DNA of 64,000 bases from Leptothermofonsia sichuanensis E412 (GTDB lineage: Bacteria; Cyanobacteriota; Cyanobacteriia; Leptolyngbyales; Leptolyngbyaceae). The notes under the pieces are model-generated. The model was given only the letters and a program-made list of their open reading frames with translations, was not told the origin of the DNA and searched no databases. The position numbers were made by a program, and so were the translations under genes. Positions 52,454 to 63,424 of the stretch are shown piece by piece. The stretch's first letter is position 1, and every line of letters begins with the position of its first letter. The DNA lies in contig NZ_CP072600.1 in NCBI RefSeq assembly GCF_019891175.1, forward strand, positions 2,108,001 to 2,172,000, given 5' to 3'.

Positions 52454-54223
52454 ATGCCCATGTCTGTATTCACCTGGTTTGCCAATAAACTTGCTGGAGA
52501 TCTGAACCATTTTCATCCCCGGATCTCAAAAAGCATCCTGCCACCTGCTCAAACAGCGCCATCCTGGCAACTGGTCTGGGGTTCCTGCGGTGCTTCCTCT
52601 GAAACCGTTGTCTGGCAGGATGATTACATTGCATTTCTGGCTTCGTCCCGGCCTGTCTTGAGTTCCTCCCAGCGATTTGTACTGGTGGGGGATGTGTGGC
52701 TACCCACCCGCTCAAAATTATGGCAAAACCTGGATTCTGTGCCCCTGAACAGGCAAAAGAGTGACCTGGATCTGGTCGCTCACCTGTGGGAATGGTATGG
52801 CACTGAAACCTGGGCCATGCTGGAAGGAGCCTTTGCTCTAGCCATCTGGGATCGAGAGCGGCAGGTACTCTGGCTGGGGCGCGATCGCTCCGGCATCTAC
52901 ACGCTTTACTACACCATAGAGGGGGCTACTCGTCGGGTAGCTCCCCAATTGCATCCCCTGACTGCCCACTGTTCCCGGGATTTGGATCTGGTTGCTTTGC
53001 GGGACTACCTCTGCTGTGCCTTTGTGCCGGGAAGTCGTACCCTCTGGCAATCCATCCGGGAAGTGCGTCCCGGTACCAGCATCAACCTGACTGAAGGCAC
53101 CACCCATCCCTACTGGCGGTTACAGGAGCAGCCTGGGGATTTTGCCCAACCCCTGGCCTGGCACGGCGATCGCCTCCGCTCCCTACTGGAACACGTCATT
53201 CAGGAATACCTGCCTGCTGGAGAACCACTGGGTGTTTTTCTGTCCGGTGGACTCGACTCCAGTTGTATTACAGCCCTGGCTGCAAAATTCCATGACGCTC
53301 CGGTTCATACCTATTCGATTCACTTCGGCCACCAATTTCCAAATGAGTTGGAGTTTTCTGGGGCGGTTGCTGCCCATTGTCAGACGCACCATTCCATCCT
53401 GGAAATTTCGTTGCCGGATATGTGGAGCCATCTACCTGAAACAATGGCATTCCTGGATGACCCAATCGGCGATCCGCTGACAGTGCCCAACCTGCTGCTG
53501 GGGCGATTGGCGCAGAAATCAGTCCGGGTGGTGCTGAATGGGGAAGGGGGCGACCCCTGTTTCGGTGGACCCAAGAATCAACCGATGTTGCTCAACTCCC
53601 TTTACAGCACGGTAAATCAGCAAGGAGCGCTCCAGGCGTATCTGATGTCCTTCCAGAAATGTGCTGCCGATTTGCCCCAACTCTTGCAACCCGGAATCTG
53701 GTCAAAGGTAGAGGCAGCGCCCTCTCCATTCTTTTCGGACCTCCACTCCAGCGATCGCTACCTGAACCGACTGATGGCACTCAATATCAAGTTCAAGGGT
53801 GCCGACCACATTCTCACCAAAGTTAACAATCTGACCCGCGCTGCCGGGATTGAGGGGCGATCGCCCCTCTTTGACCCACGGGTGGTTGACCTCAGTATGC
53901 AGATTCCACCGGAATACAAACTATCGGGTGTGCAGGAAAAAGCCGTATTAAAACAAGCGGTGACGGATCTGTTACCCGACTTCATTATTCACCGCCCCAA
54001 AAGCGGCATGATGGTGCCCGTCCACATTGGTTTCCGGGACTACTGGAATCGACAGGCACGGCAATTATTGTTAAGCAAACGAGCGGCGATCGCCCCCTAC
54101 CTAAACCAATCCCTGATTTGTGACTGGCTTAACTACCAGGGCGATACCTGGAACCGTTACGGGGTCAAACTCTGGCTTCTGGTCAGCCTGGAACTATGGC
54201 TGGCAATGCGCGGATTTCAATGA
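52454..54223 (+). CDS. Asparagine-synthase-like protein lacking the glutaminase Cys
   Basis: 589 residues with two parts. Residues 1-190 have the class II glutamine amidotransferase layout (LEGAFALAIWDRERQVLWLGRDRSG), but the chain starts MPMSVFTW, so the nucleophile Cys normally at residue 2 is absent. Residues 230-585 are the synthetase domain with the PP-loop SGGLDSS near residue 264, GEGGDPCFGG and the RSPLFDPRVVDL motif. Glutamine-dependent asparagine synthesis is therefore unlikely unless ammonia is used. AsnB relatives of this kind amidate or cyclise other substrates. No tailoring genes are adjacent. Confidence 0.85.
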   Translation: MPMSVFTWFANKLAGDLNHFHPRISKSILPPAQTAPSWQLVWGSCGASSETVVWQDDYIAFLASSRPVLSSSQRFVLVGDVWLPTRSKLWQNLDSVPLNRQKSDLDLVAHLWEWYGTETWAMLEGAFALAIWDRERQVLWLGRDRSGIYTLYYTIEGATRRVAPQLHPLTAHCSRDLDLVALRDYLCCAFVPGSRTLWQSIREVRPGTSINLTEGTTHPYWRLQEQPGDFAQPLAWHGDRLRSLLEHVIQEYLPAGEPLGVFLSGGLDSSCITALAAKFHDAPVHTYSIHFGHQFPNELEFSGAVAAHCQTHHSILEISLPDMWSHLPETMAFLDDPIGDPLTVPNLLLGRLAQKSVRVVLNGEGGDPCFGGPKNQPMLLNSLYSTVNQQGALQAYLMSFQKCAADLPQLLQPGIWSKVEAAPSPFFSDLHSSDRYLNRLMALNIKFKGADHILTKVNNLTRAAGIEGRSPLFDPRVVDLSMQIPPEYKLSGVQEKAVLKQAVTDLLPDFIIHRPKSGMMVPVHIGFRDYWNRQARQLLLSKRAAIAPYLNQSLICDWLNYQGDTWNRYGVKLWLLVSLELWLAMRGFQ

Positions 54224-54601
54224 ATCCGGCTTCAGAGATAGGAATTCCATCGATCCCTCTTCAAGATTGAGGACTATACCTATAGCCATAAGAGTTAGGA
54301 CAAATTGGCACTCTTTTTCACCCTATTCCCTGCCCCTGCTATACAAACTTATTATTCCATCATCAAAAAATCTCTGTGTTCTCCGTGCCTCTGTGGTGAA
54401 ATTGTGGTGAAATTTCAGATCATAAAACCTCAGATTATAAAATCCCCATTCCTGAAAGCGATCCTCCGATCTCGTCAGTTGTAAACAAAACCTTCAGATC
54501 TGAGGACTCCAAGTGACTCCAGACCCTATACTCAATAGTTGGGATTTCCCAAGATTCATTGGTTTTCCCTGTCCTCTAACGACCCAAACCCTTTTTACAC
54601 C
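54224..54601. other. Spacer upstream of ycf54 with repeat D
   Basis: No gene. Repeat D copy 5 lies at 54370-54415. The ycf54 promoter is presumably in the last 150 bases. Confidence 0.55.
54370..54415. repeat. Repeat D, copy 5 (single arm)
   Basis: TCTCTGTGTTCTCCGTGCCT followed by CTGTGGTGAAATTG, one arm of the family with a short duplicated GTGGTGAAAT. Confidence 0.6.
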
Positions 54602-54931
54602 ATGCAAACCTATTACTATGTGCTGGCCAGTCAGCGCTTTTTGACTGAAGAAGAACCCCTCGAAGAAGTCTTTCGGGAACGCACCCGCCATTACCAGGAG
54701 CAGGAAAAAGCGATTGACTTCTGGATGGTAAACCAGCCAGCTTTCCTGGAAGCACCTGAGATGAGAGAAGTCAAGGCAAAATGCCCCCAGCCAGCGACTG
54801 CCATCCTGTCAACCAATTCCCAATTCATCACCTGGCTTAAATTGCGATTGGAATATGTGATTACCGGAGAATTTCAGGCTCCTTCTGATACGATCCCTCA
54901 ACCGTTAGCATCCTTAACAACGGCATCCTGA
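54602..54931 (+). CDS. ycf54: Ycf54, Mg-protoporphyrin IX monomethyl ester cyclase accessory protein
   Basis: 109 residues from the ATG at 54602 (MQTYYYVLASQRFL), the characteristic N-terminus of Ycf54. Conserved stretches: ERTRHYQEQEKAIDFW, QPAFLEAPEM, VKAKCPQPATAILST and FITWLKLRLEYVITGEF. Ycf54 is needed for stability and activity of the oxygen-dependent cyclase (AcsF/CycI), which makes the isocyclic ring of chlorophyll. An in-frame ATG 21 codons upstream exists, but the upstream sequence is not part of the family. Cyclase gene not in this window. Confidence 0.92.
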   Translation: MQTYYYVLASQRFLTEEEPLEEVFRERTRHYQEQEKAIDFWMVNQPAFLEAPEMREVKAKCPQPATAILSTNSQFITWLKLRLEYVITGEFQAPSDTIPQPLASLTTAS

Positions 54932-55024
54932 TCGATTTGGGAAATATTCTGTAGAATAGTGCTTCAAAACTCTCCAGGCGAAAAGGGCTGTCTACCCTCT
55001 CCAGACCCCTGAAAGGAAGATCCT

Positions 55025-55840
55025 ATGCACCGAACGATCCACACGTTGAAAGGTCTAGTGCGGCTGATACTATTCCCAGCGATTGGTTTTTGTTTTGCCT
55101 CAACCGCCGCTTCCCAGGTTCCACCGCCCCCTGCTTTCCCTGGTGAGCCTGCCCCGGCTCAAGCTCCGGACTATCCAACCTGTCAACCGCCAAGCTCTGG
55201 TGAATATCTGCTGCTGGTCAAAAGCCATACTGTGGAGAGTCAGAACCAGGTACGTCGGGCACTGCCAGCCAGTGCTCGCTCTAACGTTTGTAACTATCTG
55301 GATGATGTGGTCACGCGGGTCAGTGGCTTCACTAATATTGATACCGCCAATGCCTGGGCAAGATACTTAAACGAGTCGATTGGGCTGTCTGCCTTTGTCG
55401 CTCGCCCTTCAGAATCTGCTGCGGATATGTCCTCATCTGGTGCGCCCGTTTCAGTGACTTCCAGTCAACCCGCTGGTGCCGATCAGGCGATACCCGGCGG
55501 CAGTTCTTCTAACCCCCCAACTCAGTCAGTGGCGGCTTCTCGCCTGCCTCCCCGGTTTAATCCCAGACCGTTAGGGGTGGGGTACGCGGTCCTGGTGAAT
55601 TACTTTAATCGTCCAGAACTGGCCGTCCAGGTATACCAGCTACTCAGCACAGAGGTGGGGTTGGTTTCCTACGGACAGCGTCCCTATTTACTGGCAATTC
55701 ATACGGCTGACCAAACGGCGGCAAATGCCACGCTCCAAAAGCTCACGGATCGCGGTTTCCTGGCAATGGTGGTGGATAGTCGCCGTGTCACCCTGTTGCG
55801 GCAGGCAGTCAATTTGCAACAACCCACGGCCCAAAATTAA
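55025..55840 (+). CDS. Secreted protein with two SPOR-like segments
   Basis: 271 residues. A signal peptide (about 1-30, ending near ASTAASQ) is followed by a Pro-rich stretch. Two similar domains follow: residues about 60-125 (YLLLVKSHTVESQNQVRRAL) and 190-262 (GYAVLVNYFNRPELAVQVYQ, PYLLAIHTADQTAANATLQKL), separated by a Ser/Gly/Pro linker. The alpha-beta pattern resembles SPOR peptidoglycan-binding domains, but key residues cannot be verified. Probably periplasmic. Function unknown. Confidence 0.6.
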   Translation: MHRTIHTLKGLVRLILFPAIGFCFASTAASQVPPPPAFPGEPAPAQAPDYPTCQPPSSGEYLLLVKSHTVESQNQVRRALPASARSNVCNYLDDVVTRVSGFTNIDTANAWARYLNESIGLSAFVARPSESAADMSSSGAPVSVTSSQPAGADQAIPGGSSSNPPTQSVAASRLPPRFNPRPLGVGYAVLVNYFNRPELAVQVYQLLSTEVGLVSYGQRPYLLAIHTADQTAANATLQKLTDRGFLAMVVDSRRVTLLRQAVNLQQPTAQN

Positions 55841-57597
<1,757 letters not shown>

Positions 57598-57707
57598 GCC
57601 TGAGAGATGTCAGGGGTGAGGGGTGAGGGGTCAGATAATCCCTTTCGTACCCCTCTCCCGGCACTTCATACCCTGCACTTTTCACTCAACTAGCGAATCA
57701 AAACATT

Positions 57708-58121
57708 ATGGCTTTAACTGTTCGCGTTATCGCTCCCGACAAGACCGTATGGGATTCAGAGGCAGAAGAAGTAATTCTTCCCAGCACCACGGGCCAGTTG
57801 GGTATTTTGTCGGGGCACGCTCCCCTGCTAACGGCACTTGATACGGGGGTCATGCGGGTTCGCGCTGACAAAACCTGGATACCCATTGCGCTCATGGGTG
57901 GGTTTGCCGAAGTAGAAAACAATGAGGTCACCATTCTGGTGAATGCGGCTGAACGGGGTGACGCCATCAATAAAGAAGAAGCCCGTGTTGCTTTTGCAGA
58001 AGCGGAAGCAAAGTTCAACCAGGCGCAGTCTACAGACGATCGCCAGAAGCGGATTCAGGCAACCCAGGCATATAAGCGTGCCCGCGCCCGCTTCCAGGCA
58101 GCAGGCGGCATGATGTCTTAG
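57708..58121 (+). CDS. atpC: F0F1 ATP synthase subunit epsilon
   Basis: 137 residues. N-terminal beta-sandwich ([47 protein letters not shown]) and a C-terminal helical hairpin ([17 protein letters not shown]). It sits in the central stalk with gamma and can inhibit ATP hydrolysis. 110 bases after atpB on the same strand, likely co-transcribed. Confidence 0.95.
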   Translation: MALTVRVIAPDKTVWDSEAEEVILPSTTGQLGILSGHAPLLTALDTGVMRVRADKTWIPIALMGGFAEVENNEVTILVNAAERGDAINKEEARVAFAEAEAKFNQAQSTDDRQKRIQATQAYKRARARFQAAGGMMS

Positions 58122-58683
58122 CTTCGGCAAGCTGAATCACCCGGCCAGGAATTATCCCACCCATTTGATAAATAACCTGATGGTGATCGTCCTTTTCCTG
58201 TTGGGCGATCGCTTTCTCGTTTTAGGGAGAGCGATGGTGTTCTTTAATGGGATTTCAACCATGGAGGAAGTCATTCGCAGCATTCAAGCCTCCACCGAAC
58301 CTATGGATCGCCTCTTGACTACTTGATTGGTCGCAATCAAACCCAGTCAGAATGATTCCTGAGACCAGGAATATCGCGTTTCTCAATTGAGAGAGGTACG
58401 GGAGTGTGAGGTACACTGGGGCACTCCCCACGGTACCTCACAGCCTTGAAAAGGGCTATAACACCACTGAGCGTGGACTGTTGCTGAGCAAACCCCGGAA
58501 TTGCAGCAGCAGATGTTGAGCTGGCTAACTTGTCTTGACATGGATAGCCACCGCTATACAATCTAAAATCGCAAATTCAAAATCGTATCAGTACGGAAAG
58601 GGCGATCGCAAGACGACTTCAAGATACAGATATGTACCTGGAATTATGTTTATGATTTTGGAGCTTACTAGGGATGGGTAGAC
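58122..58683. other. Spacer after atpC with repeat C
   Basis: 562 bases with no clear gene. A 30-codon frame beginning ATGGTGTTCTTTAATGGG (about 58233) could be a fragment (contains MEEVIRSIQAST). Repeat C copy 2 occupies 58376-58461. Confidence 0.5.
58376..58461. repeat. Dispersed hairpin repeat, family C, copy 2
   Basis: GCGTTTCTCAATTGAG, GAGGTACGGGAG, the inner hairpin GGTACACTGGGG with its partner CCCCACGGTACC, then CTTGAAAAGGGCTATA. Same block order as 19166-19256. Confidence 0.85.
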
Positions 58684-60381
58684 ATGCAACTCGAATATGC
58701 GCAATCTTCTCCGGCAATGACGGAAACGCAATCAACGGCTGGTCAACGGTTTCAGCCTCGAACAATTTACCCGCTGGGTGCCTATGCAATTCACGGTATT
58801 GCCACCTTAAACGATGCTTTGATTGCGCTTGACTCCGTGCGGGGGTATCTGCTGAAAATTGACCCGGTGACTGACAACACTACCATCCTTAATTCCTGCC
58901 AGGTGGATGAGTTCATCGATGCAACCGGGTTGGCAATCTGGGAAAATACCCTCTGGTTTGCCCGAGAGCAAACAGTTTACTTCTGTGACCTGAACACCCT
59001 GAAGCCTCAGATTTTTACCACAATGCCCTATCCAGTAGACGGGGTGGGGGTATGGCAAACTACCATTTATGTGTCCAGCCAGAAAGAAGGCTACATTTCC
59101 ATCTTTGAGTTCAATCCACAGCGGCTGATCACCCGGTTTCCACTGCCAGGCGTCGGGGCTGAAAATCTGATGATTCGAGGAGAAGAACTGTGGCTCTGCG
59201 ATCGCACCGAGCAAAGCGTTTACTGTCTGGATCGGGCAACGGGTGAGCTGCAATTCAGCGTGTTAACCCCCTATGAAGGCCCCTCAGGACTGACCTTTCT
59301 GCCCCATCCCCAGACTGGCGAAGACCTGCTCTATGTCTCCTATGCCGGAGAAGAACCCTATATTCGGGATAATCCCAACAATCCAGAGGGGCAGTTTGAG
59401 TTGACCTTTCGCGATCGCACCTTCATTCATCCGCTTTACATTCAGTTCAATGCCAAAGACCATTACGCCCTATCCAATGGCTTTCTAATAGAAATGTCCT
59501 ATGCCGAGGAGATGTTGCCACTGGAGGAATTTGATCTGAAAAATGTAGAGTGGCGCATTGCCCTGCCAGCAGAGACTCACCGTCAGCGCGTCCTCAAAGT
59601 AGAACCCATTGGGCTACCCTTTACAGAAGAAATTCAGGATGGGCAACGGGTGGCTGTTTTCCGGTTTGATGGGTTGAAGTTCCATGAACGTCACCTGTTT
59701 GGTTGGAAAGCCCTGCTGGAAGTACGCGGCATTAAGTACCTGTTCCAGCCTGATGATGTTGATAACATCCCGCCCCTGCCGCCAGAGTACCAGGCACGTT
59801 ATCTGGTTGATGATGATGAACTGGCGATGGAGACACCAATCATTCAGCAAGCCGCCCGGGAGGCGATCGGCACTGAAACCAACCTGCTGCGTAAGCTCCT
59901 CAAAATTCGCAACTATGTCTACGATCGCCTCTCCTACAGCCTTACTCCCAAAATTGACACCCCCGATGTTGTGCTGGAACGGGGGATTGGCTCCTGTGGC
60001 GAATATGTCGGTGTATTGCTGGCACTGGCACGGTTGAATGGAATTGCCTGCCGAACCGTCGGACGGTATAAGTGCCCCCCCAAAGCAAACCAGCAAAACA
60101 TCCCCCTGGAACCAGACTACAATCACGTCTGGTTGGAGTTTTACATTCCTGGCTACGGCTGGTTGCCAATGGAGTCAAACCCTGACGATGTAGTGGAGCG
60201 GGGCCCCTATCCCACCCGCTTTTTTATGGGTTTGCCCTGGTATCACGCAGAAATTGGCAAGGGCATTCCGTTTGAGACCGTCAGTGCTGCCAATCAAGGC
60301 ATTGATATTTCTATTGGCGAGCTGGCGATCAACCATGTCCGGTTTACCATTCTGGGGGAATTACCACCTTCCCTTGAGTAG
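58684..60381 (+). CDS. Transglutaminase-fold protein with N-terminal propeller-like domain
   Basis: 565 residues. About residues 30-270 are beta-rich with repeated blocks (HGIATLNDALIALDSVRGYLL, IDATGLAIWENTLWFA, VDGVGVWQTTIYVSS, SGLTFLPHPQTGEDLLYVSY) that read like a beta-propeller. The C-terminal domain is a transglutaminase core: Cys near residue 437 in GIGSCGEYVGVLLALARLNGIACRTVG, His near 480 in DYNHVWLEFYIPGYGW, and an Asp in ESNPDD near 500. The catalytic triad is present. No signal peptide. Peptidase or amide-exchange activity is possible; substrate unknown. Confidence 0.8.
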   Translation: MQLEYAQSSPAMTETQSTAGQRFQPRTIYPLGAYAIHGIATLNDALIALDSVRGYLLKIDPVTDNTTILNSCQVDEFIDATGLAIWENTLWFAREQTVYFCDLNTLKPQIFTTMPYPVDGVGVWQTTIYVSSQKEGYISIFEFNPQRLITRFPLPGVGAENLMIRGEELWLCDRTEQSVYCLDRATGELQFSVLTPYEGPSGLTFLPHPQTGEDLLYVSYAGEEPYIRDNPNNPEGQFELTFRDRTFIHPLYIQFNAKDHYALSNGFLIEMSYAEEMLPLEEFDLKNVEWRIALPAETHRQRVLKVEPIGLPFTEEIQDGQRVAVFRFDGLKFHERHLFGWKALLEVRGIKYLFQPDDVDNIPPLPPEYQARYLVDDDELAMETPIIQQAAREAIGTETNLLRKLLKIRNYVYDRLSYSLTPKIDTPDVVLERGIGSCGEYVGVLLALARLNGIACRTVGRYKCPPKANQQNIPLEPDYNHVWLEFYIPGYGWLPMESNPDDVVERGPYPTRFFMGLPWYHAEIGKGIPFETVSAANQGIDISIGELAINHVRFTILGELPPSLE

Positions 60382-60489
60382 AGAGAGATTAAAAAAATCC
60401 CCTTCCATGTGTCTCTGCATAGGAGGGGGGAGAGCGTTGACTAGAGGTTATTCGGGAGGAAACCGAATCTTGCAAACGGTTACTGCACT

Positions 60490-60723
60490 TTATGCATCCG
60501 GCAAAAGGCTGCTGGTGTAAGCATCGGAAACGTTGAATGCCGGAACACGGGTGTTGTAGTCAATCCTGGTACCTGTGATCGATTCAGCCAGCTTTTCAAA
60601 GGATGCAGAACGCCAGTTACGCTCATGGATCGGCTTGGTTTGCTCGCCGCGGAAGTAAGCCTGAGTTCCGAGGACGGCTGCGGCAGCCCAACCGATAAGA
60701 AATACAGCAATCAGGACAACCAT
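60490..60723 (-). CDS. Small membrane protein, possibly photosystem II-associated (Psb35-like)
   Basis: 77 residues from the ATG at 60723 (MVVLIAVFLIGWAAAAVLGT), which has AGG just upstream; a longer frame begins 22 codons earlier but lacks a convincing ribosome site. One membrane helix at the N-terminus is followed by AYFRGEQTKPIHERNWRSAS and a soluble tail. The layout recalls the small cyanobacterial protein Psb35 that accompanies the CP47 module, but I am not certain of the match, so no symbol is given. Confidence 0.55.
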   Translation of the reverse strand: MVVLIAVFLIGWAAAAVLGTQAYFRGEQTKPIHERNWRSASFEKLAESITGTRIDYNTRVPAFNVSDAYTSSLLPDA

Positions 60724-60843
60724 ACCAACCTCAATAAACTTTTGTTGCTTTATGTAAATGAATGTAACAAGTATTTGCAAAAATTGCAAATCTGCCCATG
60801 GGTAGGGAAAACCGATGCCCTGGCCCCTGCTATAACAGAAACT

Positions 60844-61149
60844 ATGGTCAGCTCAAACATTACAGTTATTGTTAAACTCTTCGCGGCTTATCAAGAAGCC
60901 TGTGGCACACCGGAGATGATATTGGATTTCCCTGTAGGGACTGCGGTGGCAGAGGTCCGTGATCGCCTCATTGCCCAACATCCCCAACTGGCTGAGTGGC
61001 GTGATCTGACCCGCTTTGGGATCAACCTCCAGTTCGTGGAACCCGATACACTGCTTCGAGATGGAGATGAAGTGGTGTTGATTCCACCCGTGAGTGGGGG
61101 AATGGGATTGTCCCCCTCCGCAACTTACTGCCGCTCCAGTGCCAGTTGA
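60844..61149 (+). CDS. moaD: MoaD/ThiS-family sulfur carrier with extended C-terminus
   Basis: 101 residues. The ubiquitin-like fold pattern is clear: [35 protein letters not shown] and [14 protein letters not shown]. In MoaD the chain ends at this GG, whose carboxylate is thiolated for molybdopterin synthesis. Here GG (61096-61101) is followed by 15 more codons, [15 protein letters not shown], and no single-base indel in the G run restores an immediate stop. The tail lies mostly in the overlap with ddl on the other strand. It would need proteolytic removal or the protein is not a carrier. Confidence 0.75.
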   Translation: MVSSNITVIVKLFAAYQEACGTPEMILDFPVGTAVAEVRDRLIAQHPQLAEWRDLTRFGINLQFVEPDTLLRDGDEVVLIPPVSGGMGLSPSATYCRSSAS

Positions 61150-62186
61150 ACCAGGCGATCAACCAGTTGAGGGAAGGAAATACCCGTTGCTGCCCACAAC
61201 TGAGGGTACATACTGGTTGCCGTAAACCCTGGCATTGTATTGATTTCGTTGATCAGAACTTCACCAGTTGCTTCCACATAAAAAAAGTCAACACGCGCCA
61301 GCCCGGCTGCATCGACTGCCATAAAAGCTTGTAGCGCCATCTCCTGAATCTCAGCGGTGATTGATTCAGGAATGGGAGCGGGAATGATCAGATCGGCTCT
61401 GCCTTCAGTGTATTTGGTTTCGTAATCATAAAATTCGCTCTGGTAAGTAATTTCGCCTACTACAGAAGCACTGGGATTATCGTTACCCAGTACAGCGCAT
61501 TCCACTTCCCTGGCAACAACCCCGGCTTCCACAATCAGGCGGCGATCGAAGCTGGCAGCACTGTCTAAAGCGGTTTCTAACTGATGGCGATTGCGGGCTT
61601 TTGAAATGCCAACGGAAGACCCCAGATTGGCTGGTTTGACAAAGCAGGGATAGCCCAGAGTTGCCTCAATTTCATCACAGAGCCTGGGGTAGACACAGGG
61701 ATTTGACCAGACCTGGGCACGATTAATTGCCAGGTACCTGACCTGGGGGAGTCCTGCCTGGGCAAAGGCCGTTTTCATGGCCAGTTTGTCCATGCCAATG
61801 GCTGAACCCAATACGCCAGAGCCAACAAAGGGCACCTGCATCAATGTCAGCAGCCCCTGAATGGTGCCATCTTCACCATTTGGACCGTGCAGAACTGGAA
61901 ACCACACATCGATCGCCTGGGCTGTGTCCGGAAAGTGCCAGTGAGGCGATCGCACACTCTCTCCAGAAGACTCGATCGGCAGCGCATTGCCAGACTCCAA
62001 AACGCCCTGAGCAACAGACCCATCATGCCAGTGTCCATCTTTTTGAATGTAGAAGGGCAGTAGTTCATAGGCGGCTTGATTGGCGGCATCAGCAAAGGCG
62101 TTTGCGATCGCCCGCGCCGAAGCGATCGATACCTCATGTTCCCCGGAACACCCTCCAAACAACAGTCCTACTCGTCGTTTTGCCAT
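61125..62186 (-). CDS. ddl: D-alanine--D-alanine ligase
   Basis: 353 residues, ATP-grasp enzyme that joins two D-Ala for peptidoglycan. Motifs: [52 protein letters not shown], and [17 protein letters not shown]. Length is normal for the family. Converges with the MoaD-like gene, overlapping by 25 bases. A family A hairpin lies about 65 bases upstream of its start. Confidence 0.95.
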   Translation of the reverse strand: MAKRRVGLLFGGCSGEHEVSIASARAIANAFADAANQAAYELLPFYIQKDGHWHDGSVAQGVLESGNALPIESSGESVRSPHWHFPDTAQAIDVWFPVLHGPNGEDGTIQGLLTLMQVPFVGSGVLGSAIGMDKLAMKTAFAQAGLPQVRYLAINRAQVWSNPCVYPRLCDEIEATLGYPCFVKPANLGSSVGISKARNRHQLETALDSAASFDRRLIVEAGVVAREVECAVLGNDNPSASVVGEITYQSEFYDYETKYTEGRADLIIPAPIPESITAEIQEMALQAFMAVDAAGLARVDFFYVEATGEVLINEINTMPGFTATSMYPQLWAATGISFPQLVDRLVQLALERQ

Positions 62187-62795
62187 GAATCTACTGCCTT
62201 AACCCCATAAATTTAGTCATTGTAACCATCCAGGCTGACACCAGCTAACGCCATGTGCAACTTGGAAGCTAAGATCCCAGGTGTCTCGTGGACTTCAATC
62301 GAATTGACTGGCTAACCTTGCCAGACACCGGGGATCTGAAGATTGTCGCACTTCGCGTAACTAATTTAGTCAAAGGAATCGGGAATTGAACATTCAGGAC
62401 TGGTAGTCAGTTACTGGTTACTGGTCACTGAGGAATCCATCGCTTCAGGGTTTCCCCATACCCTGTACCCCCTATCCCCTCTCTCAGATACTCAGCCTCT
62501 CATCCTAATACCCAATAGTCCCCATCTCAACTGTCAAGATTTTTTGTTGAGAGAAGCGACATTTTTTACACTGGCACACTGAGCTGTGCAGTCATTCGTT
62601 GGGTCTGGGTACTATGTAACTGGCTAATCTTGAGAAGGGTTACAGAAGGTATCGGTTCTCTAATACAAGTCCCAGAAGGTTATAGAATTTGCTGGGCATA
62701 AGGTGTGTCTGCGTGGTGACTCTACCAAACTCGTCAATATTGCAAACATTGGGGTATTTGACGAAGACTGCTCACGCTCACTTACCTGAATTCAT
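62187..62795. other. 609-bp spacer with repeat A and low-complexity runs
   Basis: No gene seen. It holds repeat A copy 2 (62251-62350), a run of CAGTTACTGGTTACTGGTCA (about 62408-62428), and a CCCC-rich stretch (62450-62530). The last 250 bases are unremarkable. Confidence 0.6.
62251..62350. repeat. Dispersed hairpin repeat, family A, copy 2
   Basis: GTGCAACTTGGAAGCTAAG, left arm AGATCCCAGGTGTCT (62272-62286), right arm AGACACCGGGGATCT (62323-62337, one mismatch) and GATTGTCGCAC. The termini GTGCAAC and GTCGCAC suggest short imperfect terminal repeats. Confidence 0.85.
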
Positions 62796-63335
62796 ATGAA
62801 ACGGCGAATGACAGCGATCAACCAATTTACGAAAGCAAAGTCAGAAGACGTTAGTTTTTGGAATGAAAAGGGTTCTGCTCTGGTAGAAGAGAAACGCTAT
62901 GAGGAAGCAATTTCCCTTTTTAGCCGCTCGCTTCAGCTTAAACCAGATAACTATGACGCCTGGTATGGTCAGGGAGATGCACTGGCAAACCTGGGGCGTT
63001 ATTCTGAAGCGTTGCGGTGCTTTGGTAAAGCCATTGAGTTAAGACCGTCAAGCCACGCAGCCTGGACATTTCGCGGGGTTGTGTTGATTCACCTGCAACG
63101 TTACCAGGAAGCCCTGGAAAGTTGCGATCGCGCCCTTGCCATTGCGCCTGAAGACCGGGAAGCCTGGACATTTCGAGGAGTCGTTTTGCAACGCCTGGGG
63201 CGCTATCAGGATGCTTATGCCAGCTATAACCGGGCGACGGGTACACAAAGGAGCTGGTGTTGGGAAAAGGTTCTCCAGTTTATTCTTCATCCCTTTCAGC
63301 CCCATCCTCAACCCTTAAGTCATGGACCAGACTGA
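62796..63335 (+). CDS. Tetratricopeptide-repeat protein
   Basis: 179 residues. Four TPR units at about residues 21-155, including AISLFSRSLQLKPDNYDAWYG, ALRCFGKAIELRPSSHAAW and ALESCDRALAIAPEDREAW. The C-terminal 25 residues (RSWCWEKVLQFILHPF...) are hydrophobic and proline-rich, not TPR. A protein-binding role is likely; partner unknown. Start ATG at 62796, with an alternative Met at residue 5. Confidence 0.8.
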   Translation: MKRRMTAINQFTKAKSEDVSFWNEKGSALVEEKRYEEAISLFSRSLQLKPDNYDAWYGQGDALANLGRYSEALRCFGKAIELRPSSHAAWTFRGVVLIHLQRYQEALESCDRALAIAPEDREAWTFRGVVLQRLGRYQDAYASYNRATGTQRSWCWEKVLQFILHPFQPHPQPLSHGPD

Positions 63336-63424
63336 AGCGATGCAGCACAACTCACCCTATCACCTGCTGCACCACCCATTGCCGTAGACTTGAAACACAA
63401 AGTCTACCCAACAGTTGGAATGGA

